Assembly: GCA_945902745.1 (NCBI GenBank)
Contig: CAMDNE010000005.1
Span: 62,001 to 126,000 of the forward strand
Origin: Chitinophaga pinensis
GTDB taxonomy: Bacteria; Bacteroidota; Bacteroidia; Flavobacteriales_D; Crocinitomicaceae
Direction of reading: 5' to 3'
DNA length: 64,000 nucleotides
The notes under the pieces were generated by a model. It ran no database searches, had not been told where the DNA came from, and saw nothing but the letters and a program-made list of their open reading frames with translations. A program made the translations under genes and the position numbers. Positions 34,821 through 44,400 of this stretch are shown piece after piece; the first letter of the stretch is position 1; every line of letters begins with the position of its first letter.

Positions 34821-36722
34821 TTAATATGCACGTTCGTTTTTACCTTCCATCCAATTGATAAAAGCCTTATTGACAACTTTGTTTCCTCCAGGAGTTGGAT
34901 AATTTCCAGTAAAATACCAATCTCCAAGATTATTTGGACATGATTTATGCAAATTTTCCACTGTTTGATAGATGATTTCAACCTTTGCCTTTAAATCCGC
35001 AGGAGTTAATAATTCCGCAATTTTAGCTGAGACTTCCTCATTTGTAAACGCAGTGTAAATCTCCTTCACATAATTTTTAATTTGCTCTTTTGGAAGCTCA
35101 ACTTGTTCTTTACATTTCTTGTAAACGTTTTTGATAACATCGCTCATTCCTCGTTCTTCAAGTAAACTAATTGCAGCTTCGAATGCTATAAAATCACCCA
35201 TTTTCGCCATGTCGATTCCATAACAATCAGGAAAGCGAATTTGTGGAGCAGAAGAAACAACCACAATCTTTTTAGGGTCTAAACGATCTAGAATTTTAAG
35301 AATACTTTGTTTCAGTGTTGTCCCTCGAACAATTGAATCATCGATAATAACCAAGTTATCTTTGTTTCGATTCACACTTCCATAAGTAATATCATAAACA
35401 TGCGCTACGAGATCATTTCTAGAATCATCTTGTGTAATGAAAGTTCTAAGTTTTGCATCCTTGATTGCAATTTTTTCTATTCGTGCTCTTTGATAAATAA
35501 TCTCTTGTAACTGTTCATCCGTGATTTCTTTCCCTAAATCTTTAATTGCTTTGAATTTTCTATCATTCAAATAATCTTCTAATCCTTTAATCATTCCATA
35601 GAAAGATACTTCGGCTGTATTTGGGATAAAAGAGAAAACTGAATTATCAAGATCATGATCTATCGCTTCCAAGATTTGAGGAACGACATAATTTCCTAAT
35701 AGTTTTCTTTCGTTATAAATTTCAATATCATTTCCTCTTGAGAAATAAATTCGTTCAAATGAACACTTTAAAGCTTCTTTCGGCTCATTAATTAACGTTT
35801 CTTTTACGTCCCCGTTTTTTCGAACGATTAACGCATGCCCTGGAGTTAACTCTCTAATTTGCTCACTTTTCAGATTGAAGGCAGTTTGAATAACTGGTCG
35901 TTCTGAAGCAACAACACACACTTCATCGTCTTCATACCAATACGCCGGACGAATTCCTGAAGGATCTCTTAAAACAAATGCATCTCCATGACCAAAAAGT
36001 CCAGCCATCGCATAGCCACCATCCCAATCGCCAGAAGCTTTTTTTAAGATTTTTTCAATGTCAATCTTGTTGGCAATTTTAGCATATATTTCAGGTTTTG
36101 AATAACCTTGTGGCTTTAGTTGAGCATACAATTCTTCGTTTTCTACATCTAAAAAATGTCCGATTTTCTCAAGCACAGTAACAGTATCAGACTTTTCTTT
36201 TGGATGTTGACCTAAACCAACTAAAACGTCAAAAAGCTCATCAACATTCGTTAAATTAAAATTACCTGCAACAACCAAATTTCTTGTTATCCAGTTATTT
36301 TGTCTTAAAAACGGATGACAACTTTCGATTGAATTTCTTCCAAAAGTTCCATATCTCAAGTGTCCCAAGAATAATTCACCTGTAAAACCAGCATTTTTTT
36401 TCAGATACTCAACATTCTTTAAAAGGGCAGGGTCTTCTTTTTCAATTTCTCTAAATCGGTCATTGATATGGTCAAAAATATCTTGAAGCGGTTTACTATC
36501 GATAGATCTATATCTTGAAATATATCGATCACCTGGATCCATATCCAATTTAATATTTGCAACACCTGCTCCGTCTTGACCTCTATTGTGTTGCTTTTCC
36601 ATCAGTAAATGCAACTTGTTTAACCCATAAAAAGCAGTTCCGTATTTGTCTAAATAATACTGTAGTGGCTTCTTTAATCTTAGAAGTGCAATGCCGCACT
36701 CATGTTGTATTGGATCGCTCAT
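34821..36722 (-). CDS. purF: Amidophosphoribosyltransferase (long Bacteroidota form)
   Basis: 633 residues, longer than the roughly 500 of E. coli PurF but usual for Bacteroidota. The class II glutaminase begins at Cys9 (HECGIALLRLKKP), with EKQHNRGQDGAGVAN and FLGHLRYGTFG following. The phosphoribosyltransferase loop is VIIDDSIVRGTTLKQS. It makes 5-phosphoribosylamine from PRPP and glutamine, the first step of purine synthesis. A short propeptide of eight residues precedes the Cys and may be cleaved. It is the first gene of a three-gene operon. Confidence 0.93.
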   Translation of the reverse strand: MSDPIQHECGIALLRLKKPLQYYLDKYGTAFYGLNKLHLLMEKQHNRGQDGAGVANIKLDMDPGDRYISRYRSIDSKPLQDIFDHINDRFREIEKEDPALLKNVEYLKKNAGFTGELFLGHLRYGTFGRNSIESCHPFLRQNNWITRNLVVAGNFNLTNVDELFDVLVGLGQHPKEKSDTVTVLEKIGHFLDVENEELYAQLKPQGYSKPEIYAKIANKIDIEKILKKASGDWDGGYAMAGLFGHGDAFVLRDPSGIRPAYWYEDDEVCVVASERPVIQTAFNLKSEQIRELTPGHALIVRKNGDVKETLINEPKEALKCSFERIYFSRGNDIEIYNERKLLGNYVVPQILEAIDHDLDNSVFSFIPNTAEVSFYGMIKGLEDYLNDRKFKAIKDLGKEITDEQLQEIIYQRARIEKIAIKDAKLRTFITQDDSRNDLVAHVYDITYGSVNRNKDNLVIIDDSIVRGTTLKQSILKILDRLDPKKIVVVSSAPQIRFPDCYGIDMAKMGDFIAFEAAISLLEERGMSDVIKNVYKKCKEQVELPKEQIKNYVKEIYTAFTNEEVSAKIAELLTPADLKAKVEIIYQTVENLHKSCPNNLGDWYFTGNYPTPGGNKVVNKAFINWMEGKNERAY

Positions 36723-36921
36723 TTAACTATTTGCTGAATTGAAGTGCAAAATTACGGTTTTTAATTAACCGATTTATCGAAAAAATTTATTCTTATTCAC
36801 CAAAAAAAGCAACTTATATTAAAATTTTGAGTTTTATAGCTAATGATTAATTAAAATGACTGATTTATAGCTTTTACCGTTTTAAAAAGAATTAGATTTA
36901 TTGTACATTCGAAGACTCAAC

Positions 36922-39900
36922 GTGAAATTCTTTCTAACCATATTATCCCTTTTGACTTTTGCATCTGCGATTTATTCCCAGAATGTATGGTTGAACCCGA
37001 ATAATGGTCAGTGGGACAAAGAAATTGAATATTCCGTTGATCTTTCAAATGGACATTTATATGTGGACCAAAAAGGCTTTACGTATGATTTGAACAATGC
37101 AATGGCTCATCATCATGAATTGGAAGAAAATCATGCTTCAGAATCAGATAAAATCGAATGTCAAGTAATCAAAGCTCATTTTGAAAATTCTACGTGGAAA
37201 GGAATTAAAAAGGAAGAAAATCTGAGTTCTTTCTATAGAAATTATTTCATAGGAAATGATAAATCTCGGTGGAAATCTAAAGTTTATAGTGTCGAACAAG
37301 CTACAATGATTGATTTTTATGACGGAATTGACTTGGTGTTAAATGGCGCCTCAGAAAAATTAAAATATTCGTTCATTGTAAAACCTGGAATTGATATTTC
37401 AATCATTGATTACTCAATAAAAGGGAGCGATAAAGTTTCACTTATAGACGGAGCTCTTCACATACAAACTCGTTTTGGTGAAATTATAGAAGAAAAACCA
37501 ACAGCTTGGAATGAAAAAGATGGCAAAAAAACACGCGTTGAAGTCGAATTCATATTAGTTAATGATCATGTAAAATTTCACTTCCCAAAAGGATATGACG
37601 AAACTCAAACATTGGTAATTGACCCATATCTTGTTTTTTCAACTTTTTCGGGTTCAACAGCAGATAACTGGGGCATGACAGCCACACCAGATACTCAAGG
37701 GAATTTATATGCCGGTGGAATCGTTATACAAGCAGGTGGCAATTATCCAACTACTCCAGGAGCTTTTGACCTAACTTTTAATGGTGGTTTTGTTGGTCTT
37801 CAAGTTGGTGGTTTTGATAGTGCACTTTCGAAATTTAATCCAACCGGAACTTCACTCATTTTCTCAACCTATTTTGGTGGTTCACAAAACGAAGCACCTC
37901 ATAGTTTGGTAACAGATGAAAATGATAATTTATTTGTTTTAGGTGTCACAAGCTCCCCAAATTTTCCTGTTATTGCGGGTTGTTATGATGTTAGTCATAA
38001 TGGAGGCCCAACTGTAGAAGTAAATGAATTGGGCTACAATGGTGCTGATATATATGTTGCTCATTTTAATGCTTCAGGATCTTCACTTGTTGGTTCTACT
38101 TTTGTTGGTGGATCAGGAAATGATGGTATCAATACTGGAGCTTTAAATTACAATTACGGTGACCCTTTTAGAGGTGAAATAATTGTTGAAAATGGTTTTG
38201 TTTACGTCTCTAGTTCAACCCAATCTTCTGATTTCCCAACATTTGGAGCTTCTCAAGGCTCATTGAATGGAGCTCAAGATGCAGTAATTTTCAAGATCAA
38301 CAGTGCTTTAACAACAATGTCGTGGTCAACATATTTTGGTGGTTCGGGTCTGGAATCTGGAAATTCCATACAGTTAGCATCCAATGGAAATGTTTATGTT
38401 GCTGGTGGAACTAACTCAAACAGTTTGCCAATCATTTCTGGAAATGATTTAACCTTTAATGGTGGAGTAGCAGATGGATACATTGTAAAGCTACAAGGTG
38501 GAACTTCTGTGATTATGGCAGGAACCTTCATGGGACTAAGTGAATATGATCAAGCTTATTTCGTTCAGTTAGATAATTTGAATGAAGTTTATGTTTATGG
38601 ACAATCTGAAAGTGCTTGGCCAATAAGTGCCGGTGTTTACGGTAATCCAAACTCAGGACAATTTATCCGCAAATATTCCAACAATTTAAATACAATTGTT
38701 TGGACGACAATGATTGGCGCAGGTACAGGACATGCGGAAATTTCACCAACAGCATTTTTGGTTTCAGATTGTTTTGATATTTATATTTCTGGTTGGGGAG
38801 GATATATAAACTATTCTTATAGTACTCAAGCCACATTCAGCACTTCTAATGGCTTTCCTGTAACAGGAGATGCATATCAAAATGTTACAACTGGTTCAAA
38901 TTTCTATATTGCTGTTTTAGATCAGGATGCTGCATTTTTGAAATATGCAACATATATGGGAGGCACAAGTAGTTCGTATAATCATGTTGATGGAGGAACC
39001 TCTCGCTTTGATAAAACAGGAAGAATTTATCATGCAGTTTGTGGTGCTTGTGGAGGTCAAGATTATGGGTTTACAAGCACTCCTGGAGTTTGGTCACCAA
39101 CCAACCAAAGTTCAAATTGTAACTTAGCAGCATTCAAATTTGAGTTAAGTACGATAGATGCCGTTGTTGCTGCGCCTGATCCACTTATCTGTTTACCTGA
39201 TCCTGTCATTTTTAACAATAACAGTGCGAATGGGAATGCCTTTTATTGGGATTTTGGTGACGGTTCAACATCTACATTAGTTAACCCTTCTCATTTATAT
39301 CCAGGAGCTGGTAATTATACTGTTACGCTTGTTGTAACGGATACAAATGGTTGTTTTTCCCCAGATTCTATTGAGTTTTTGATAAATATTGGAGATTTTG
39401 AAGGAGGAGTCATTAATCCTAATGGAGCAATTTGTCCTGGAATTCCTTTTCAACTTGAAGCTTATGGTGGAGCAACTTACGAATGGACACCAGCCAATGT
39501 TTTAGACGATCCAACAAGCGCTACACCTATAGCAACAGTGAATGTGACAACAGTTTTTACTGTCATTGTTTCAGATAGTTGCGGGGCTGATACGCTTCAA
39601 CTAACATTGCCTGTTTTTCCAACTAACCCCTCAATTTCAACTGATACTTCCGTATGCATTGGAAATAGTTTACCACTTTTTGCAGGTGGTGGCGGAACTT
39701 ACCTTTGGTCTCCAGCAACAACTTTAGACGATCCAACAAGTGCAAATCCTATCGCTACTCCATTGATTAATACAACATATTCTGTTGTTATAACTTCACC
39801 CGATGGCTGCATCAATAATGAATCGGTGTTAGTTAGTGTTTTTTATACACCACCAATCCCAGTTATACCTGATTCAGTTCAGATGTGTGTCGGTAGTTCT

Positions 39901-40803
39901 ATTGGAATAACCGTTTCTGGAGGTGACTCATATAGCTGGTCACCGAATTACCAAATAAATCAATTAACAGGTCCGAGTGTAATTGTTTCTCCAGCAGATG
40001 ATTTCACATACTACTGCAACTTTATTAATGCTTGTGGATTTGTTTTAGACAGTGTTTTGGTAAAGGTAGTCGAAGCGACCATCTTTGCTGGGAATGATAC
40101 AATTATTTGTCCTGGAGAATCTGCAATCTTATGGGCAAGCGGAGGAATTAGTTATTCATGGTCACCATCGTCTAGTTTAAATAATTCAACTATTTCTCAA
40201 GTAATTGCAACGCCTACATCATCAACATTATACACTGTTATTGGTATTGATCTAACAGGTTGTACAGATACAGCTTTTGTTCAAGTTGATTTATATCCTC
40301 AACCATTTATCCAAACATCACCAGACGTTTATGCATTTTATGGAGATGTCATACAACTTTCTGCTACAAGTACAACAAATGGGCCTTATATTTGGTCTCC
40401 AGCTGAATTTTTAAGTTGTGTTTCCTGTCCTAGTCCTGCAGCAAATCCAAATCAAAATACTACCTATATTGTAACGTATACAGATGAAAATGGTTGTTCA
40501 GCATCGGATAATGTACATATTTACTACGATCCAATTGTTTATGTTCCAAATACATTTACGCCAAATGGTGATGAAACGAATCAAGGTTTTCACATAGTTG
40601 CACACAACATTAAATCCTTCGAATTATTGATTTTCGATCGTTGGGGTGAATTAATTTTTACAATGACCGACTTAAATGATTATTGGGACGGAACATACAA
40701 AGATTATAATTGCCAAGACGGAACCTACGTTTGGAAGTTGGTGTATTATGATTTCTTAGATAAGGAATACAATTTAACGGGACACGTCAATTTGTTAAGG
40801 TAA
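36922..40803 (+). CDS. T9SS type B surface protein with DUF7948 and PKD-like domains
   Basis: 1293 residues from the GTG at 36922, which sits directly before a standard signal peptide (KFFLTILSLLTFASAIYSQ); a TTG at 36901 would add seven residues. In order: DUF7948-type domain (about 20-240; NPNNGQWDKEIEYSVDL, LVIDPYLVFSTF), SBBP-like propeller repeats (about 240-740; STYFGGSQNE, TFVGGSGNDG, TYFGGSGLES), a PKD domain (FYWDFGDGSTSTLVNPSHLY), three Cys-rich Ig-like repeats (SCGADTLQL, TSPDGCINN) and a type B C-terminus (YVPNTFTPNGDE, IFDRWGELIFTM, DYWDGTYKDYNC). No PorP/SprF gene is adjacent. It shares its N- and C-terminal domains with the 1703-residue protein. Confidence 0.87.
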   Translation: MKFFLTILSLLTFASAIYSQNVWLNPNNGQWDKEIEYSVDLSNGHLYVDQKGFTYDLNNAMAHHHELEENHASESDKIECQVIKAHFENSTWKGIKKEENLSSFYRNYFIGNDKSRWKSKVYSVEQATMIDFYDGIDLVLNGASEKLKYSFIVKPGIDISIIDYSIKGSDKVSLIDGALHIQTRFGEIIEEKPTAWNEKDGKKTRVEVEFILVNDHVKFHFPKGYDETQTLVIDPYLVFSTFSGSTADNWGMTATPDTQGNLYAGGIVIQAGGNYPTTPGAFDLTFNGGFVGLQVGGFDSALSKFNPTGTSLIFSTYFGGSQNEAPHSLVTDENDNLFVLGVTSSPNFPVIAGCYDVSHNGGPTVEVNELGYNGADIYVAHFNASGSSLVGSTFVGGSGNDGINTGALNYNYGDPFRGEIIVENGFVYVSSSTQSSDFPTFGASQGSLNGAQDAVIFKINSALTTMSWSTYFGGSGLESGNSIQLASNGNVYVAGGTNSNSLPIISGNDLTFNGGVADGYIVKLQGGTSVIMAGTFMGLSEYDQAYFVQLDNLNEVYVYGQSESAWPISAGVYGNPNSGQFIRKYSNNLNTIVWTTMIGAGTGHAEISPTAFLVSDCFDIYISGWGGYINYSYSTQATFSTSNGFPVTGDAYQNVTTGSNFYIAVLDQDAAFLKYATYMGGTSSSYNHVDGGTSRFDKTGRIYHAVCGACGGQDYGFTSTPGVWSPTNQSSNCNLAAFKFELSTIDAVVAAPDPLICLPDPVIFNNNSANGNAFYWDFGDGSTSTLVNPSHLYPGAGNYTVTLVVTDTNGCFSPDSIEFLINIGDFEGGVINPNGAICPGIPFQLEAYGGATYEWTPANVLDDPTSATPIATVNVTTVFTVIVSDSCGADTLQLTLPVFPTNPSISTDTSVCIGNSLPLFAGGGGTYLWSPATTLDDPTSANPIATPLINTTYSVVITSPDGCINNESVLVSVFYTPPIPVIPDSVQMCVGSSIGITVSGGDSYSWSPNYQINQLTGPSVIVSPADDFTYYCNFINACGFVLDSVLVKVVEATIFAGNDTIICPGESAILWASGGISYSWSPSSSLNNSTISQVIATPTSSTLYTVIGIDLTGCTDTAFVQVDLYPQPFIQTSPDVYAFYGDVIQLSATSTTNGPYIWSPAEFLSCVSCPSPAANPNQNTTYIVTYTDENGCSASDNVHIYYDPIVYVPNTFTPNGDETNQGFHIVAHNIKSFELLIFDRWGELIFTMTDLNDYWDGTYKDYNCQDGTYVWKLVYYDFLDKEYNLTGHVNLLR

Positions 40804-40806
40804 CCG

Positions 40807-40839
40807 AATTCGTAATTCGTAATTCGTAATTCGTAATTC
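40807..40839. repeat. AATTCGT heptamer tandem repeat (4.7 copies)
   Basis: Between the stop codons of two convergent genes lies a 33-base run of the 7-bp unit AATTCGT, with no other sequence of note. It differs by one base from the AATTTGT unit at 6652-6737. Confidence 0.9.
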
Positions 40840-40842
40840 TAT

Positions 40843-41367
40843 TTATACAAATCGTTCGTCTACTTCCATTTCATGTCCACATTCACTGCAAGTTCTTAAG
40901 TCTTGTGAAGAATAGAATTCTTTGAAACGAGAAAGAAAATCATGTTCAATATTGACTAAAGGAAAACGGAATTCATGCAATTTGTTATTACATTCCTCAC
41001 AAAACCACATTAAACCATCAACTAGGTCAGTTCCTTTGCGCACTTTCTCGATTACAAGTCCAACAGTATTTGCTCCTCGAATTGGAGAATGGGGTATGTT
41101 TCCCGGCAATAAGAAAATATCACCTTCTTTTATTGTAATATCCTTCGCTTTACCATCCAATTGAACACGAACTGTTACATCACCTTCAATTTGATAGAAA
41201 AGCTCTTCACTCTCGTTAAAATGATAATCTTTGCGGGCATTTGGTCCACCTACAATCATCACGATAAAATCTCCTGCTTGAACATAAAGATTTTTATTTC
41301 CGATAGGCGGTTTTAATAAATCCCGGTTATCATTTATCCACTGTTGTAAATTGAAAGGAGCTAACAT
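40843..41367 (-). CDS. nbaC: 3-hydroxyanthranilate 3,4-dioxygenase
   Basis: 174 residues. The cupin core holds the iron ligands in DYHFNESEELFYQIEG and LLPGNIPHSPIRG. The substrate-site Arg appears in GPNARKDYHF. The C-terminal rubredoxin-like site has two CxxC pairs (MWFCEECNNKLHEF and LRTCSECGHEME), as in the bacterial enzymes of this length. It opens the ring of 3-hydroxyanthranilate to give the precursor of quinolinate, in tryptophan breakdown and NAD synthesis. It stands alone here; kynurenine-pathway partners are not in the window. Confidence 0.95.
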   Translation of the reverse strand: MLAPFNLQQWINDNRDLLKPPIGNKNLYVQAGDFIVMIVGGPNARKDYHFNESEELFYQIEGDVTVRVQLDGKAKDITIKEGDIFLLPGNIPHSPIRGANTVGLVIEKVRKGTDLVDGLMWFCEECNNKLHEFRFPLVNIEHDFLSRFKEFYSSQDLRTCSECGHEMEVDERFV

Positions 41368-41444
41368 AATGCGTATATTTTTGATAAAGATAAAAAGTCT
41401 TTCAGATTTTATCTTCTTAAATGTGTTAGAAAATTCACTTTATT

Positions 41445-41479
41445 GAAAATAAAAAAGGGAAGCCTTTCGACTTCCCTTT
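41445..41479 (-). terminator. Terminator of the 1483-residue T9SS gene
   Basis: In minus-strand sense a 9-bp stem (AAAGGGAAG / CTTCCCTTT; 41471-41479 with 41454-41462) is followed by a T-rich run ending at 41445. It lies 18 bases after the stop codon. Confidence 0.88.
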
Positions 41480-41497
41480 CAAATGTATTGTTAATTT

Positions 41498-44400
41498 TTA
41501 TTGAAGAACTACTCGGAATACTTTCATTGCGTTGTCATTGTAAACGCGAATCATGTACATTCCTGTAACTTTTCCATTCAAATTAATTTCAGTTGTTGTT
41601 GAACCATTAATTGCAGCCATTTTAGTTGCAATAACTCGTCCATCAACATCTGTTATTTCATAATTAAATACTTCAGAAGAACCTGAATTAGAAACGTATA
41701 CCAAACCATTTGTTGGATTAGGAGATAAAGACATCTCACCAAAGTACATTTCTTGAATATCCAAGTAATCACAAGCTGGATTAACTGTTACTAGCACATT
41801 TGATGTGTCATTAGGACAAACTCCGTTTCCAGCAATATAATCATAATTAAACATACCTGGGATGCTACTTGCAGTAACCAAACCTGAAACTGGATTGTTT
41901 GAAGGGTCATACCATTGACCACTTAAATCTATTATTCCAGATAAAGCTGTAAATAAATCTGTTGGCTCATTTTTACAAACAGTTAAAGCTCCATCAATAC
42001 CAGCTTGTGATGGTGGGTAAATTTCAACTTGTGAAATAATTGTATCATAAGCACAACCATCGGTCATTCTGTATTCGAAATCGAATATTTGGTAAGCCAA
42101 TCCAGAAGAAACAAATGAACTGTCAAATACTTGCGTGTTCGCAGAAGGCAAAATTGCACTCCAAACACCATTTGCATCATAACCAGTAATTGTAGTAAAC
42201 AAGTTAGTTGTATCACCAGTACAAACATCAGCCATAGAAGCAACAGATCCAGCTTGTAATACAATAGGAGTCATTTTGATAGAGTACTGACCGAAATTTG
42301 GTAACCCTCCAAAACCATTACTCCATGCATCGTGCAATACATAATATGTATTACCTGGTGTTAATCCACAAATTGTGAAGTTAGGAGCAACTTTAGTCGT
42401 AATTCCAGCATCAGTTTGATCCGAAGCAGCAACTAAACTAAATGTAGTGAAATCTGAACAGCTTGTTAACTCATAGATTGCAATCTGACTTGCAAAGAAT
42501 GCTTCATCTTCACCACTAAAACGGATGCTTCCTGAAGCTGGCGCTACGAAAGTATACCAGTTTGAACCTTCAACAATAGGAACTCCCCAAGTCATCATAG
42601 GTAATTCAGTAGGGTTATAACCAGCAGGATTAGAACCTGTAATTAATGCACTTTCACCCGGTTGAGCAGTAGCACCTGTATTGTTAAATACATAAACAGT
42701 ACCATCAACTTGTAACATTTCTGCTCCACATACTGAATCGTTCGTTAAAGGCATTACGAAAGTAAATGGTCCCATATAGTTTGAAGTATCAGTTCCACAA
42801 ACAGCTTGAACATATACCTCATAAACTCCACCTGCTAAAAATGCAGCATTTGCCGTTGTATCAGTAAAGTCGTTATCAGCATTTACTACTGTACCAGTCC
42901 ATAAATCAAAACCAGTTGTTCCATATTGCAAGTTGAATCCTGTTGAAGGATAAGCAGGCGATGTTTCAACCCAACTCCAAGAAGTGAACAATGAATCTAA
43001 AGCAGTTGCAGTATTGATTCCCGTTGGATTTGAACACAAAGGTAACGTTTCAACAGTAACCAATAAACCACCTGAAGTTAAGTTGTCTAAAGTACATTCA
43101 GAATAAATGTAGAAATCATATGTTGTCAATTGATTCAACCCTAAGATATCTGCAAACGGTAAACTTGTAGTAATTGTCGTTCCGCTCGTTGCAGGATTAA
43201 ATCCTGTTGGGCCATAAATTACAGTCCAATCTGTTTCTCCATACAAACCTGCCGACCATGTTAAAATAACTTCATTGGTAAATACTTGAGAAACTATATT
43301 TACAGGATTTGGGCATAACGCATTGTAGAAGTGAACACATGAATTGTTTGTTAAATAAGTTGCATTATTGGTACTTACTGTTGTATTACCTGCAATTACG
43401 TTACAAGCAATTTCTGCATCTGCACCATAGTCATAAGCAACGTTACCCATGATTACATCATCATAAACATAATAAATCTCTCCTGACGCTTCATCAACGA
43501 TAATTTCAAAAGAAGCATCACCTGTTGTTGATGGCCAATGAGGTAAAGCATCCCACATAATAACAAATTGTCTATTAGGAGCAACACCCATATTTTGGTA
43601 ATAAACACCTCCAATTGGAGTATTTAAATCTTGACTAAAAATGGAGAAACCATTAGCTACAGCATTATAGTAAATTCCTGCTGTCAATGTATTAAAAGCA
43701 ACACCACCATTGTTTCCAATCGTTATTGTGTTAACAGTTGTACCATTAACTAACCAAGGCCAAGGTAAAGTTACACCAGTACTTGAATCATCCGTCAAAT
43801 TACAATCTGTTCCTGTTCCAGAAATATCCATAAATCCAGGTCCACAAGCATTATCAAACGTAAAGAATCCTGTGTTTGTGCAGAAGTTAATCATACTTGT
43901 AGCAGAAGTAACTCCACATACAGCACTTACATAAACATCATAACATGTTTCAGCAGTTAAACCTGATAAAGAAAGATTTGTTGCATTTTCAACAGAAGAA
44001 GTTCCAGTTCCAGGTGTAAATCCTGTTGGACCATATTCTACATTCCATTGTGTTTCATTTCCTGAAGCTGTCCAAGAAAGATCAGCTGTAAAATAAAGAA
44101 CATTTGAAGCAGCAAGAGCAGTAGGAGCCCCTGGCTGAGTAACAACAATTGAAATTGTAGAACCCATTAACCCCGTATTATCCATTATAACAACCGAATA
44201 TGTTCCAGCAGTTAAGTTTGTTGGAATAGCACCATAAGCACCACCATTAACCGAATAAGTGAAAGGTAAAGCACCACATTCTACAGTTCCTAAAGTAAAT
44301 GAACCATTGTTCCCACCATTACAAGTTGCGTTTACAGGTGAAAGTACTGCATTAACATTAGCAACATAAACTGTAACTAATGAATTTGAAGCGCTTTGAC

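Noticed and set aside
36723-36900. Possible riboswitch upstream of purF
   Set aside because: The spacer is AT-rich with no visible purine-riboswitch core or stable stem set; it is treated as an ordinary divergent promoter region.
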